DNA of 64,000 nucleotides from Alligator mississippiensis. Its lineage: Eukaryota; Chordata; Crocodylia; Alligatoridae. Both the position numbers and the translations under genes were made by a program. Positions 61,001 through 61,703 of this stretch are shown here, one piece after another; position 1 is the stretch's first letter; the number at the start of each line of letters is the position of its first letter. The stretch covers positions 352,506,203 through 352,570,202 of the forward strand of contig NC_081824.1 of assembly GCF_030867095.1 (NCBI RefSeq). Direction: 5' to 3'. Under the pieces are notes generated by a model that was given only the letters and a program-made list of their open reading frames with translations, was not told where the DNA came from and did not search any database.

Positions 61001-61703
61001 ATTTTCAAGGCGGCAGAAGCTCCTTATTCATTCCAGATGGCTCCCATCCACAAGAGCTGTCTGGGACTGAGAAGGTATGTCAGTTCTAGAGAGAAGCAGA
61101 TTTGATATTGATGCATTCATATATAGTATATCTATTATTAGTATATCTCAAGTAGTGTACAGACTGCATCAGTGTTGATGTATCTAAGGCAGCTCTTGTA
61201 GCTATATAATCCATCTTGCTACTTTGACAAATATATTTTGAATACATAAAGGGCTATTGTGCCTTACAGATTACTCGCAGGGTTGGTGGGTCGTGTCGTG
61301 TCGTGGTTCCCCCCCCCCAGTTGTAAACCAGCCTTTGACTCGTATTGCTTGGCTTCAGCAGTTTAAACACTTGTCCTAGATCAGACCCCTGAATAGAGGA
61401 AATAATCTAAGAGCTTGGGAGTTTTCAGCTTTCGTTTGGGCTCTACTGCTAGATCCTAAACAAGCTATCTAGGTTAGCATAGAAAGACTTGGTGGAGGAG
61501 GAGAGAGACCATCAATAGGGAATAAATCAAATGTTTTTGAAGCCAAAATACTGACTTTTATTTGCAGGTGTTTACACGAGAATGCATGAGCCACTACCTG
61601 AGGGTGTTTAACTTCCTTTGGAGAGCAAAGCGGATGGAATATATTCTCACTGACATATGGAAAGGACATATGTGCAATGCAAAGCTACTGAAAAGTATGC
61701 CAG
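796..61703 (+). CDS. TUBGCP3: TUBGCP3, gamma-tubulin complex component 3 (exons 1-17, 3' end outside window)
   Basis: This is a spliced gene whose 17 exons in the window total 2086 coding bases (695 codons plus one base). GCP3 pairs with GCP2 in the gamma-tubulin small complex, the unit from which the gamma-tubulin ring complex is built at centrosomes and spindle poles to nucleate microtubules. I identified it from near-identity to vertebrate GCP3 along its whole length, for example [15 protein letters not shown] at the start, [12 protein letters not shown] in exon 3 and [19 protein letters not shown] across exons 16-17. The N-terminal helical region (about 1-120) is the MZT1-binding part in this family, GRIP1 covers about 250-550, and GRIP2 starts near 555. 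Roughly 210 C-terminal residues lie outside. Intron 1 is 15.9 kb and intron 4 only 235 bp. All junctions are GT-AG and the phase is continuous, so this is not a pseudogene. The human comparison is from memory. Confidence 0.98.
3860..4844. mobile_element. non-autonomous hAT-type DNA transposon with fold-back core
   Basis: The element starts TAGAGGTGGACC and ends GATGCACCCCTA, giving terminal inverted repeats TAGAGGTG/TAGGGGTG. It is flanked by an exact 8-bp direct repeat AATATAAT (3852-3859 and 4845-4852), the target duplication size of hAT elements. The ends are rich in GATATCGG/CGATACTGATA-type sequence. The core is GC-rich and folds back on itself around 4360: the stretch 4258-4461 encodes similar 67-residue frames on both strands. 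It contains runs of 15 C and 18 G. No transposase is present. Confidence 0.85.
4183..4540. repeat. GC-rich inverted repeat inside hAT element
   Basis: The left arm (about 4183-4355) and right arm (about 4365-4540) are imperfect reverse complements, recognisable by CTATGGAGGGGGCTGCAGCC on the + strand and nearly the same word on the - strand. The pairing explains the mirror-image open frames here; these are not genes. Confidence 0.75.
4907..5120. mobile_element. small hAT-type element inside a CR1-like remnant
   Basis: Begins CTGGTTAGAGTGGCAACC and ends GGTTGACCACCCCTGG, an imperfect inverted repeat. Its flanks ACTAGATCA (4898-4906) and TCTAGATGA (5121-5129) match at 7 of 9 bases, a decayed target duplication. 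The outer sequence GATGTTGGACTAGAT...TAGATGATGTACTGG resembles a CR1 3' untranslated region split by the insertion. Confidence 0.6.
7072..8533. mobile_element. non-autonomous hAT-type transposon, 1462 bp, perfect 8-bp target duplication
   Basis: Terminal inverted repeats CAGGGGCAGGCAATTATTTTGG and (reverse strand) CAGGGGTGGGCAAAATATGG are bounded by an exact 8-bp duplication TTCTAGAG at 7064-7071 and 8534-8541. The interior has an AT-rich left part with a (TG/TA) microsatellite (about 7346-7380) and a GC-rich fold-back core (about 7562-8115). No intact transposase frame is visible. The many short open frames on both strands are by-products of the inverted repeat. Confidence 0.9.
7562..8115. 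repeat. fold-back (inverted repeat) core of the 7072-8533 element
   Basis: The left arm (about 7562-7841) and right arm (about 7871-8115) are imperfect reverse complements around a spacer of roughly 29 bases. For example CTTGCCTCTATTGCA in the left arm reappears in the reverse complement of the right arm, followed by a shared CAGCTCCTGGCAC block. Arms are interrupted by small indels. The transcript of either strand would form a long hairpin. Confidence 0.75.
9424..9495 (-). repeat. SINE/LINE-like tail fragment, minus strand
   Basis: Read on the minus strand the segment gives GTAGCCATGTTAGTTTGAGG, then GGCAGGGTGGATTTGCACC, then ACAGACTAAATAAAATC. This resembles the GTTAGTCTG...GGTGGATTTGCACC...AGACTAA tail of a common reptile interspersed repeat, also seen on the plus strand at 15495-15600. 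Confidence 0.5.
11111..11211. repeat. imperfect palindrome with 17-bp perfect stem
   Basis: Arms 11111-11155 and 11170-11211 pair through CACTGACATTTTTACAT and its exact reverse complement ATGTAAAAATGTCAGTG, then extend with a few mismatches to TCTTTGA/TCAAAGA, around a 14-base loop. Either a small palindromic DNA transposon or a hairpin-forming transcript; no known family was recognised. Confidence 0.7.
11590..12175 (+). repeat. degraded LINE-like 3' region with poly-C and poly-G tracts
   Basis: Contains GGGTCAGGAAGGAATTTTACC, CAGATCGGTATGGATGG and ends with GGGTTGGATTAGATGACC, wording typical of the 3' untranslated region of CR1/L3-like LINEs in reptiles. Runs of 19 C (11647-11665) and 17 G (11926-11942) interrupt it. 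Similar wording also occurs in other repeats, so the family is uncertain. Confidence 0.45.
12175..12830. repeat. GC-richer repeat-like block beginning TAGGGTGACCATAT
   Basis: The TAGGGTGACCATAT start at about 12175 is a frequent terminus of an interspersed DNA repeat in amniotes. It is followed by a block with higher GC content than the surrounding intron and no credible protein. The matching right terminus was not found, so the right boundary is approximate. Confidence 0.35.
12953..13139. mobile_element. hAT-type MITE, 187 bp
   Basis: Starts TAGTGGTTTTTCAACCTG and ends GAGGTTGAAAACCACTG, a clear inverted repeat of about 17 bases. Flanking octamers CTCTAGAT (12945-12952) and TTCAAGAT (13140-13147) agree at 6 of 8 positions, an aged target duplication. 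This end type (CAGTGGTTTTCAACC) is common in hAT MITEs of reptiles. Confidence 0.8.
15300..15460 (+). repeat. partial copy of the palindromic repeat family seen at 22080-22530
   Basis: Shares ordered blocks with the 22080-22530 element: GTTCCTCTGTTGCAAAGAAC, a TTTGAAATCTC block, then GGCACCCCACAGCATCCTTG and CTCAAAGCACC. It lacks the second arm of the palindrome. Strongly diverged. Confidence 0.55.
15495..15740 (+). repeat. reptile interspersed repeat, degraded
   Basis: Contains GTTAGCTGTGTTGTTCTGAA, GGCATGGCAGGGTG, CACCTTTTAGAGATTAAACTTG, then ATCTGCCGAAGTAGTAGGC. The order fits the GTTAGTCTG...GGTGGATTTGCACCT...AGACTAAC...GAAGTGGGC repeat of reptiles. A second CACCCTGCCCTGCCTTCTACC block in opposite orientation at the right end suggests an inverted-repeat layout. 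Confidence 0.5.
16818..16925 (+). CDS. TUBGCP3: TUBGCP3 exon 2
   Basis: 108 bases, residues 26-61 plus one base of the next codon. It reads [20 protein letters not shown] and ends VAEKIKKE, the second helical stretch of the MZT1-binding N-terminal domain. Acceptor TTTCAG|CTGATG, donor GAAC|GTACGT. A polypyrimidine tract precedes the acceptor. Confidence 0.98.
17137..18070 (-). mobile_element. CR1 LINE, 5'-truncated, decayed, minus strand
   Basis: The low-coordinate end carries TCATAAAATCATAGAAAA, the reverse complement of the CR1 3' tail repeats. Next come words typical of the CR1 3' UTR (AGAGTTGGAAGGACCCTCAGG, GTCATCTAGTCCAACCCC). Further in, the minus strand encodes the end of the reverse transcriptase, with FVDDTKLGG (where active elements have FADD) and [20 protein letters not shown]. 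The frame is broken between these pieces, so the copy is dead. It is older than the one at 25183. Confidence 0.9.
19240..19375 (+). repeat. MIR-like SINE (core/tail)
   Basis: GCTGAGCAAGTTGCTTCACT followed by TGTGCCTCAGTCTTCCCACA and ACAATGGGATCAATGATA is the characteristic MIR/L2-tail wording (GGGCAAGTCACTT...CCTCAGTTTCC...AAATGGG). An ancient amniote SINE copy in sense with the gene. Confidence 0.8.
20212..20279 (+). CDS. TUBGCP3: TUBGCP3 exon 3
   Basis: 68 bases completing codon 62 through 84, reading [20 protein letters not shown] then SSQ. A charged amphipathic helix of the N-terminal domain. Acceptor TTTACAG|TTGTC, donor CACAG|GTACAG, closing in phase 0. Human GCP3, as remembered, has LHRKLHSQ here, so this copy carries only conservative differences. 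Confidence 0.98.
20730..21440. repeat. GC-rich repeat-like block with internal duplication
   Basis: GC content rises sharply against the surrounding intron. CATGGCTGCAAGGCTGTC occurs near 21090 and again near 21252, each followed by a GGAAA(A/G)CTGTTTCC block, so part is a diverged duplication of about 160 bases. Open frames on both strands show no family resemblance. Probably the core of a DNA transposon. Confidence 0.45.
21669..21684 (-). promoter_or_regulatory. possible CTCF site
   Basis: On the minus strand the 16 bases read CAGCCAGGGGGCACTA, close to the CTCF core CCACCAGGGGGCGCTA (differences at two left-end bases, plus A at the degenerate R position). It lies in a repeat-like region, as many CTCF motifs do. 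Occupancy cannot be judged. Confidence 0.45.
22010..22065 (+). repeat. fragment of TGAAGTAGGCT...AAAAGCTTATG repeat
   Basis: TTTGATGAAGTAGGCTGTTG followed by CTACAAAAGCTTATGTCTC corresponds to the TGATGAAGTGGGCT...CGAAAGCTTATG end of a common reptile repeat. It abuts the palindromic element on the right. Confidence 0.55.
22255..22502. repeat. long palindrome, 111-bp arms, 26-bp loop
   Basis: Left arm 22255-22365 and right arm 22392-22502 are about 90% reverse-complementary, with mostly transition-type mismatches. Shared blocks include GAGGTGCCTTGAGATCC and CTGTTAAGTA(C/T)GCAAACAAG. The left arm continues leftward into sequence starting about 22078 (CTGGTTCTCAACC), which looks like a hAT-type terminus. 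Diverged single-arm relatives are at 15300-15460 and 45757-45990. Likely a fold-back DNA transposon. Confidence 0.85.
23581..23967. mobile_element. hAT-type MITE, 387 bp
   Basis: Starts CAGAGCTGTCCAACTGG and ends AAGTTGAACAGCCCTC, imperfect inverted repeats. Flanking octamers TTTTAAAG (23573-23580) and CCTTAAAG (23968-23975) match at 6 of 8. The core is GC-rich and non-coding although an open frame crosses it. Confidence 0.75.
24477..24554 (+). CDS. TUBGCP3: TUBGCP3 exon 4
   Basis: 78 bases, residues 85-110, reading [20 protein letters not shown] then RKQSNK. Hydrophobic helix closing the N-terminal domain. Acceptor GAGTAG|GGTG, donor CAAG|GTAGGT. The acceptor has a moderate pyrimidine tract (TTCTTATCTCCCC). 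Confidence 0.98.
24555..24789 (+). other. TUBGCP3: intron 4 of TUBGCP3 (235 bp)
   Basis: Shortest intron in the window, phase 0, free of recognisable repeats. Confidence 0.95.
24790..25007 (+). CDS. TUBGCP3: TUBGCP3 exon 5
   Basis: 218 bases, residues 111-182 plus two bases. Begins [20 protein letters not shown] and continues through a Tyr/Arg-rich [17 protein letters not shown] into a Ser/Gly-rich linker ([15 protein letters not shown]) ending QSLLPG. This linker between the N-terminal domain and GRIP1 is low in complexity and probably disordered. Acceptor CCTTAG|GTATC, donor CCAGG|GTAAAT. Confidence 0.98.
25183..26607 (+). CDS. CR1 reverse transcriptase fragment (C-terminal part of ORF2)
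   Basis: Open frame of about 475 codons starting inside the element without its own natural start codon; the first in-frame residues are [16 protein letters not shown]. It contains reverse-transcriptase blocks from about the thumb-proximal VVPIFKKG motif onward, including catalytic FADD. The protein would lack the endonuclease domain, so it cannot mobilise by itself. Known LINE biology predicts it is not translated from this intronic position. Confidence 0.85.
   Translation, partial: LGTLALADVIAEPLAGIFECSWRTGQVPEDWKRANVVPIFKKGRKEDPGNYRLVSLTSILGKVFEKIIKAHICESPAGQIMLRGNQHGFVAGRSCLTNLVSFYDQVTKRLDTGGGVDVVYLDFRKAFDTVSHPILVNKLRGCDVDDCTVRWVANWLEGRTQRVVVDGSVSTWKGVGSGVPQGSVLGLILFNVFISDLDVGVKCTLSKFADDTKLWGEVDTPEGREQLQADLDRLDKWAENNRMQFNKEKCKVLHLGRKNVQHTYSLGNDLLGGTEVERDLGVLVDSKLNMSRQCDEAIRKANGTLSCISRCMTNRSREVILPLYRALVRPQLEYCVQFWAPHFKKDADNLERVQRRATHMVKGLQTKPYEERLEKLDLFSLRKRRLRGDLVAAYKFITGAQKGIGEDLFTKAPPGVTRNNGHKLAESRFRLDIRKKFFTVRVAKVWNGLPREVVLSPTVGVFKRRLDEYLAGVI
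25183..26697 (+). mobile_element. CR1 LINE, 5'-truncated, with intact reverse-transcriptase frame
   Basis: A continuous frame runs from about 25183 to the stop at 26605-26607 without interruption. It contains the reverse-transcriptase motifs [16 protein letters not shown] (about 25540), GVPQGSVLG (about 25714) and the catalytic FADDTK (25804), then [10 protein letters not shown] and a C-terminal region ending [10 protein letters not shown]. The short 3' UTR ends in ATCTATGA repeats (about 26679-26697), the hallmark of CR1. The 5' part (ORF1, endonuclease and start of the RT) is missing, as is usual for CR1. It lies in sense with TUBGCP3 and is the least decayed transposon in the window. Confidence 0.95.
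26750..27550. repeat. composite hAT-like repeat region interrupted by a nested element
   Basis: The left part reads GCGTGCTCAACTAAATCTGG and the right part GGGCCATATGTGGCCCACAG followed by TATTTTACCTGCCCTTGGGC, wording common at hAT-type element ends in reptiles. The two parts flank the element at 27071-27461, which appears to have inserted into older repeat sequence. Outer boundaries are approximate because no clean terminal repeat pair was found. Confidence 0.45.
27071..27461. mobile_element. hAT-type element, 391 bp, nested, with partial fold-back core
   Basis: Starts CAGGGTTTTCTACC and ends GGTTGATAACCCCTAG (reverse CTAGGGGTTATCAACC). Flanking octamers TCTAAATC (27063-27070) and CCTAAATT (27462-27469) match at 6 of 8. 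Inside, GCCTCCCAGGAGCAGGGCC on the plus strand has a near match on the minus strand around 27350, so the core is partly self-complementary. A related GC-rich block occurs at 50440-50640. Confidence 0.65.
27960..28375 (+). pseudogene. relic of a DIRS-type retroelement tyrosine recombinase
   Basis: Shifting frames on the plus strand give pieces that line up, in order, with the conserved recombinase region of DIRS-like elements of reptiles: [16 protein letters not shown], then WDYNVLVL (28106-28129), then [19 protein letters not shown] (28158-28214), and after one stop [16 protein letters not shown] (ends near 28332). The KRVNE motif corresponds to the helix carrying the first catalytic arginine in tyrosine recombinases (ARRVSEL in living copies). 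At least two frameshifts and one stop make it non-functional. Recognised from memory of the family. Confidence 0.6.
28935..29035. repeat. simple-sequence patch (TATC/GATC and TA runs)
   Basis: Short TCTATCTGTCTC, ATAGATC and TATATATA blocks followed by A11. Low-complexity sequence that may vary in length between individuals. Confidence 0.6.
29096..29395. repeat. fragment related to the hAT element at 3860-4844
   Basis: Shares the order CCAGCTG(G/T)ATG, CGGATTGGT, GG(T/C)CAT/ATCAGTA and CCCAAAAAATC with the right end of the 3860-4844 element, on the same strand. It lacks the left terminal repeat and target duplication, so it is a truncated or strongly diverged relative. Confidence 0.55.
30090..30500 (+). 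repeat. possible ancient LINE (CR1/L3-like) 3' end
   Basis: Contains wording like AGGATGAGAGATGACTGTCA, GAAGGTGTGTAGAAGGACAG and GTAGGTTTAAGGGAGAATTC, resembling the C-terminal/3' UTR section of old CR1-like elements (AGAAGGACAAGGAGCAATGG...GGTTTAGGTTGGATATTAGG). Too diverged to translate. Confidence 0.4.
31331..31503 (+). CDS. TUBGCP3: TUBGCP3 exon 6
   Basis: 173 bases, residues 183-240 plus one base. Reads [20 protein letters not shown] then [12 protein letters not shown] and ends [14 protein letters not shown] ([10 protein letters not shown]). Part of the Ser/Thr-rich linker ahead of GRIP1. Acceptor CTTTTAG|ACAAT, donor AGTG|GTGAGA. The linker is less conserved than the neighbouring exons. 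Confidence 0.97.
31504..33231 (+). other. TUBGCP3: intron 6 of TUBGCP3
   Basis: Phase-1 intron, 1.7 kb, AT-rich. No repeat family or second gene recognised. Confidence 0.95.
33232..33350 (+). CDS. TUBGCP3: TUBGCP3 exon 7
   Basis: 119 bases, residues 241-280: [20 protein letters not shown] then [19 protein letters not shown]. Start of the GRIP1 domain, with the [14 protein letters not shown] motif typical of GCP2/GCP3. Acceptor TTTTAG|GCTCT, donor GAAAG|GTACAG. Confidence 0.98.
33351..34616 (+). other. TUBGCP3: intron 7 of TUBGCP3
   Basis: Phase-0 intron. Holds a run of 20 C (33603-33622) and a small 12-bp-stem palindrome (34072-34101, AATCACTAGAAT pairing with ATTCTAGTGATT). Otherwise plain. 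Confidence 0.95.
34617..34742 (+). CDS. TUBGCP3: TUBGCP3 exon 8
   Basis: 126 bases, residues 281-322: [20 protein letters not shown] then [26 protein letters not shown]1 helices; the [11 protein letters not shown] and RSLDR(S/A)FGLVGQ motifs are diagnostic for GCP2/3. Acceptor TTGTAG|GTGAG, donor TCAG|GTATGT. Confidence 0.98.
34743..39444 (+). other. TUBGCP3: intron 8 of TUBGCP3 (4.7 kb)
   Basis: Phase-0 intron, AT-rich, including a polyA/CAAA patch near 34845-34885 and short GC-richer stretches near 37900-38450. No transposon with defined ends and no gene were recognised. Confidence 0.95.
39445..39513 (+). CDS. TUBGCP3: TUBGCP3 exon 9
   Basis: 69 bases, residues 323-345: [20 protein letters not shown] then HSQ. 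Matches the GCP2/3 signature QEL(R/K)[12 protein letters not shown] of GRIP1. Acceptor CTACAG|AGTTTT after a C/T-rich tract, donor CCCAG|GTAAAA. Confidence 0.98.
40460..41700 (+). repeat. repeat-like region, possibly DIRS-related, family uncertain
   Basis: The sequence is less AT-rich than plain intron. Near its right end it has ACTTACAGTAAGTAGACTG followed by TCTCATGAGAGAGAACTGAG, reminiscent of the terminal repeat of DIRS-like elements in reptiles. No protein segment could be aligned with confidence. Confidence 0.25.
42064..42105. repeat. 13-bp perfect inverted repeat
   Basis: GTTATAAAGTTAG (42064-42076) and CTAACTTTATAAC (42093-42105) are exact reverse complements around a 16-base loop, immediately left of the fold-back block at 42122. 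Confidence 0.8.
42122..42625. repeat. GC-rich fold-back block, probable DNA transposon
   Basis: The left edge (TTAATTTGCACATGTAACACGG region) resembles the reverse complement of the right edge (TAATGCGTGATCCACACAAT on the minus strand). In the core GCAGGACCAAGAGATC pairs imperfectly with the reverse of GATCTCTTGGCCCTGGC. A target duplication was not identified. Confidence 0.5.
43171..43303 (+). CDS. TUBGCP3: TUBGCP3 exon 10
   Basis: 133 bases, residues 346-389 plus one base: [20 protein letters not shown] then [20 protein letters not shown] then DHCQ. GRIP1 core, with the TLRRLLVW...P..RLK.LA.L(V)D motif shared by GCP2 and GCP3. Acceptor GTTTAG|CTGCAA, donor CAAG|GTTTGT (a slightly weak donor). 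Confidence 0.98.
43304..45304 (+). other. TUBGCP3: intron 10 of TUBGCP3
   Basis: Phase-1 intron of 2.0 kb with a GC-richer, repeat-like stretch near 44380-44780. No gene or well-bounded transposon recognised. Confidence 0.95.
45305..45471 (+). CDS. TUBGCP3: TUBGCP3 exon 11
   Basis: 167 bases, residues 390-445: [20 protein letters not shown] then [20 protein letters not shown] then [16 protein letters not shown]. The conserved GGEL.S.(V)H...GDP motif and [11 protein letters not shown] belong to GRIP1. Acceptor TTCCAG|GAAGA, donor GAA|GTAAGT. Confidence 0.98.
45757..45990. repeat. copy of the palindromic repeat family of 22080-22530
   Basis: Left part GTGCCTTGAGATC and GGCACGATGTTAGCACTGCT correspond to one arm; the right part, read in reverse, corresponds to the outer left segment of the 22080 element (TTTCTGTAG, GCAACAGAAGAA, GGAATCC). 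It is an inverted arrangement, about 230 bases long. TIR-like CACTGTTCTAACC lies at the left edge. Confidence 0.6.
46616..46701 (+). pseudogene. TUBGCP3: partial duplicate of the exon 12 / intron 12 boundary
   Basis: The segment repeats the 3' half of exon 12 ([12 protein letters not shown] in the same order) and then about 39 bases of intron 12, including GCCAAAGGGGCTGTTCTTCT. About 72 aligned bases differ at roughly six sites plus one missing A in the A-run; an upstream part lacks three bases. The GT donor is kept (46663-46664), and a CAG lies at 46613-46615. As a 47-base exon (46616-46662) it would join exon 11 in phase but shift exon 13 to give AGG TTC TTC TGA, an immediate stop. Intron sequence is included, so it arose by DNA duplication, not by retrotransposition. 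Confidence 0.85.
47800..48630. repeat. GC-rich repeat-like block with poly-C, AT-rich right flank
   Basis: GC-rich core with 19 C (48096-48114) followed by sequence with repeated AAACTGGTTT/AAACCAGTTTAAG words (48450-48600). The layout (AT-rich repeat-word flanks, GC-rich centre) matches the hAT-derived elements elsewhere in the window, but terminal repeats and a target duplication were not found. Confidence 0.4.
48889..49034. mobile_element. small MITE-like element with internal perfect palindrome
   Basis: Ends GGGTGTGTCTACACC and GTAGACATGCCC form inverted termini. Inside, GACTGCACAGTAATG (48910-48924) and CATTACTGTGCAGTC (48927-48941) pair perfectly around two bases. No clear target duplication. 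It ends 82 bases upstream of exon 12. Confidence 0.6.
49117..49227 (+). CDS. TUBGCP3: TUBGCP3 exon 12
   Basis: 111 bases, residues 446-482: [20 protein letters not shown] then [17 protein letters not shown]. The FFV(A/I)...WH.KY.LR..M.PSF motif is a GRIP1 hallmark in GCP2/3. Acceptor CTGCAG|TTCTT, donor AAAAAG|GTACTG. A partial copy of its 3' half with the donor lies in intron 11. Confidence 0.98.
49228..50154 (+). other. TUBGCP3: intron 12 of TUBGCP3
   Basis: Phase-0 intron, 0.9 kb, more than half of it a Tigger-like DNA transposon (49327-49876). Confidence 0.95.
49327..49876. mobile_element. Tigger/pogo-like non-autonomous DNA transposon
   Basis: Terminal inverted repeats CAGGCAGTCCTCAGACTTAC and (reverse strand) CAGGCAGTCCTCAACTTAC match the CAGGCAGTCC ends of Tigger/pogo elements. 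The right flank starts with TA; the left flank has TC, perhaps a mutated TA. The 550-base interior has a run of hexamer-like repeats that on the minus strand reads as a Lys/Pro/Ser/Thr-rich frame ([16 protein letters not shown]). No transposase domain was found. Confidence 0.75.
50155..50263 (+). CDS. TUBGCP3: TUBGCP3 exon 13
   Basis: 109 bases, residues 483-518 plus one base: [20 protein letters not shown] then [16 protein letters not shown]. End of GRIP1, carrying the V(L)..GKSINFL(H/R)..C.D motif. Acceptor TTCAG|GTTCTT, donor GATG|GTATTG. Confidence 0.98.
50440..50640. repeat. GC-rich block related to the hAT element at 27071-27461
   Basis: Shares GTGCCACTGCCTCCCAGGAG, followed by (C/A)CGGCTGGGG-type sequence, with the core of the 27071-27461 element, and starts with a GGGGGTACACG stretch like its CCCCCAGTGG end. 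Boundaries unclear. Confidence 0.5.
52688..52795 (-). mobile_element. CR1 3' end fragment, minus strand
   Basis: TTCATAGACGTTAGGGCTTG then AAGGGACCTTGGAGGATCGA then GTCCGGCCCCC is the reverse complement of the CR1 3' UTR seen at 26630-26697 (GGGGGTCGGACTTGATGATC...GTCCCTTCCGACCCTAACATC). It is a short, strongly 5'-truncated copy. Confidence 0.85.
54665..54854 (+). CDS. TUBGCP3: TUBGCP3 exon 14
   Basis: 190 bases, residues 519-581 plus two bases: [20 protein letters not shown] then [20 protein letters not shown] then [20 protein letters not shown] then DLL. Transition from GRIP1 to GRIP2; the YLL.GQGDF(I/V)(R/H).(L)MD motif is universal in GCP family members. Acceptor TTTGCAG|CTGCT, donor CTTAA|GTAAGG. 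Confidence 0.99.
54855..56059 (+). other. TUBGCP3: intron 14 of TUBGCP3
   Basis: Phase-2 intron, 1.2 kb, AT-rich, with no recognised repeat or gene. Confidence 0.95.
56060..56195 (+). CDS. TUBGCP3: TUBGCP3 exon 15
   Basis: 136 bases, residues 582-627: [20 protein letters not shown] then [20 protein letters not shown] then VRLLE. Early GRIP2 domain. Acceptor CTGTAG|GCCAG, donor GAG|GTATGC. The first base completes a lysine codon with exon 14. Confidence 0.98.
56196..56922 (+). other. TUBGCP3: intron 15 of TUBGCP3
   Basis: Phase-0 intron, 0.7 kb, ending in a long T-rich tract before the acceptor. Nothing else recognised. Confidence 0.95.
56923..56991 (+). CDS. TUBGCP3: TUBGCP3 exon 16
   Basis: 69 bases, residues 628-650: [20 protein letters not shown] then IAT. 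The GWDVF.LDY.VD.P(I/L) motif marks GRIP2 of GCP2/3 and lies in the part of the fold that contacts gamma-tubulin. Acceptor TGTAG|GTATC, donor ACA|GTAAGG. Confidence 0.98.
58335..58740. repeat. hAT-like element, boundaries uncertain
   Basis: Begins AGGGGTTGGCAACCTTTTAA and ends near AAATTGTGGATCCCTGCTTA, which on the minus strand reads CAGGGATCCACAATTT; these look like diverged inverted termini of the CAGGGGTTGGCAACC type. GC-rich core with a run of 12 C. Target duplication not detected. Confidence 0.45.
59640..60060. repeat. G/A-rich low-complexity block with short tandem units
   Basis: Repeats of GGGGCTAGAGAG(G/C) and GGCAGAGGTGGGGC near 59985-60020 inside a purine-rich stretch. Looks like a minisatellite or the core of a DNA transposon. 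The open frames here have no family resemblance. Confidence 0.4.
60334..60349 (+). promoter_or_regulatory. possible CTCF site
   Basis: CACCACCAGGGGGCAT contains CCACCAGGGGGCA, the CTCF core, diverging only at its right end. It lies in a GC-richer patch of intron 16. Occupancy cannot be inferred. Confidence 0.45.
61568..61703 (+). CDS. TUBGCP3: TUBGCP3 exon 17 (last exon in window)
   Basis: 136 bases, residues 651-695 plus one base: [20 protein letters not shown] then [20 protein letters not shown] then LKSMP. GRIP2, with the Y...FNFLWR.KR.E motif shared by all GCPs. Human GCP3, as remembered, has DIRKG where this has DIWKG. Acceptor TTGCAG|GTGTT, donor CCAG|GTAAAG. About 210 residues remain downstream of the window. 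Confidence 0.98.

Larger units (their letters stand above)
56992..61567 (+). other. TUBGCP3: intron 16 of TUBGCP3 (4.6 kb)
   Basis: Phase-0 intron. Contains a hAT-like block (58335-58740), an AG microsatellite (about 58679-58694), a purine-rich GC block (59640-60060), a possible CTCF motif (60334-60349) and a run of 13 C (60821-60833). The 57000-58300 stretch has no recognised feature. Confidence 0.95.
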
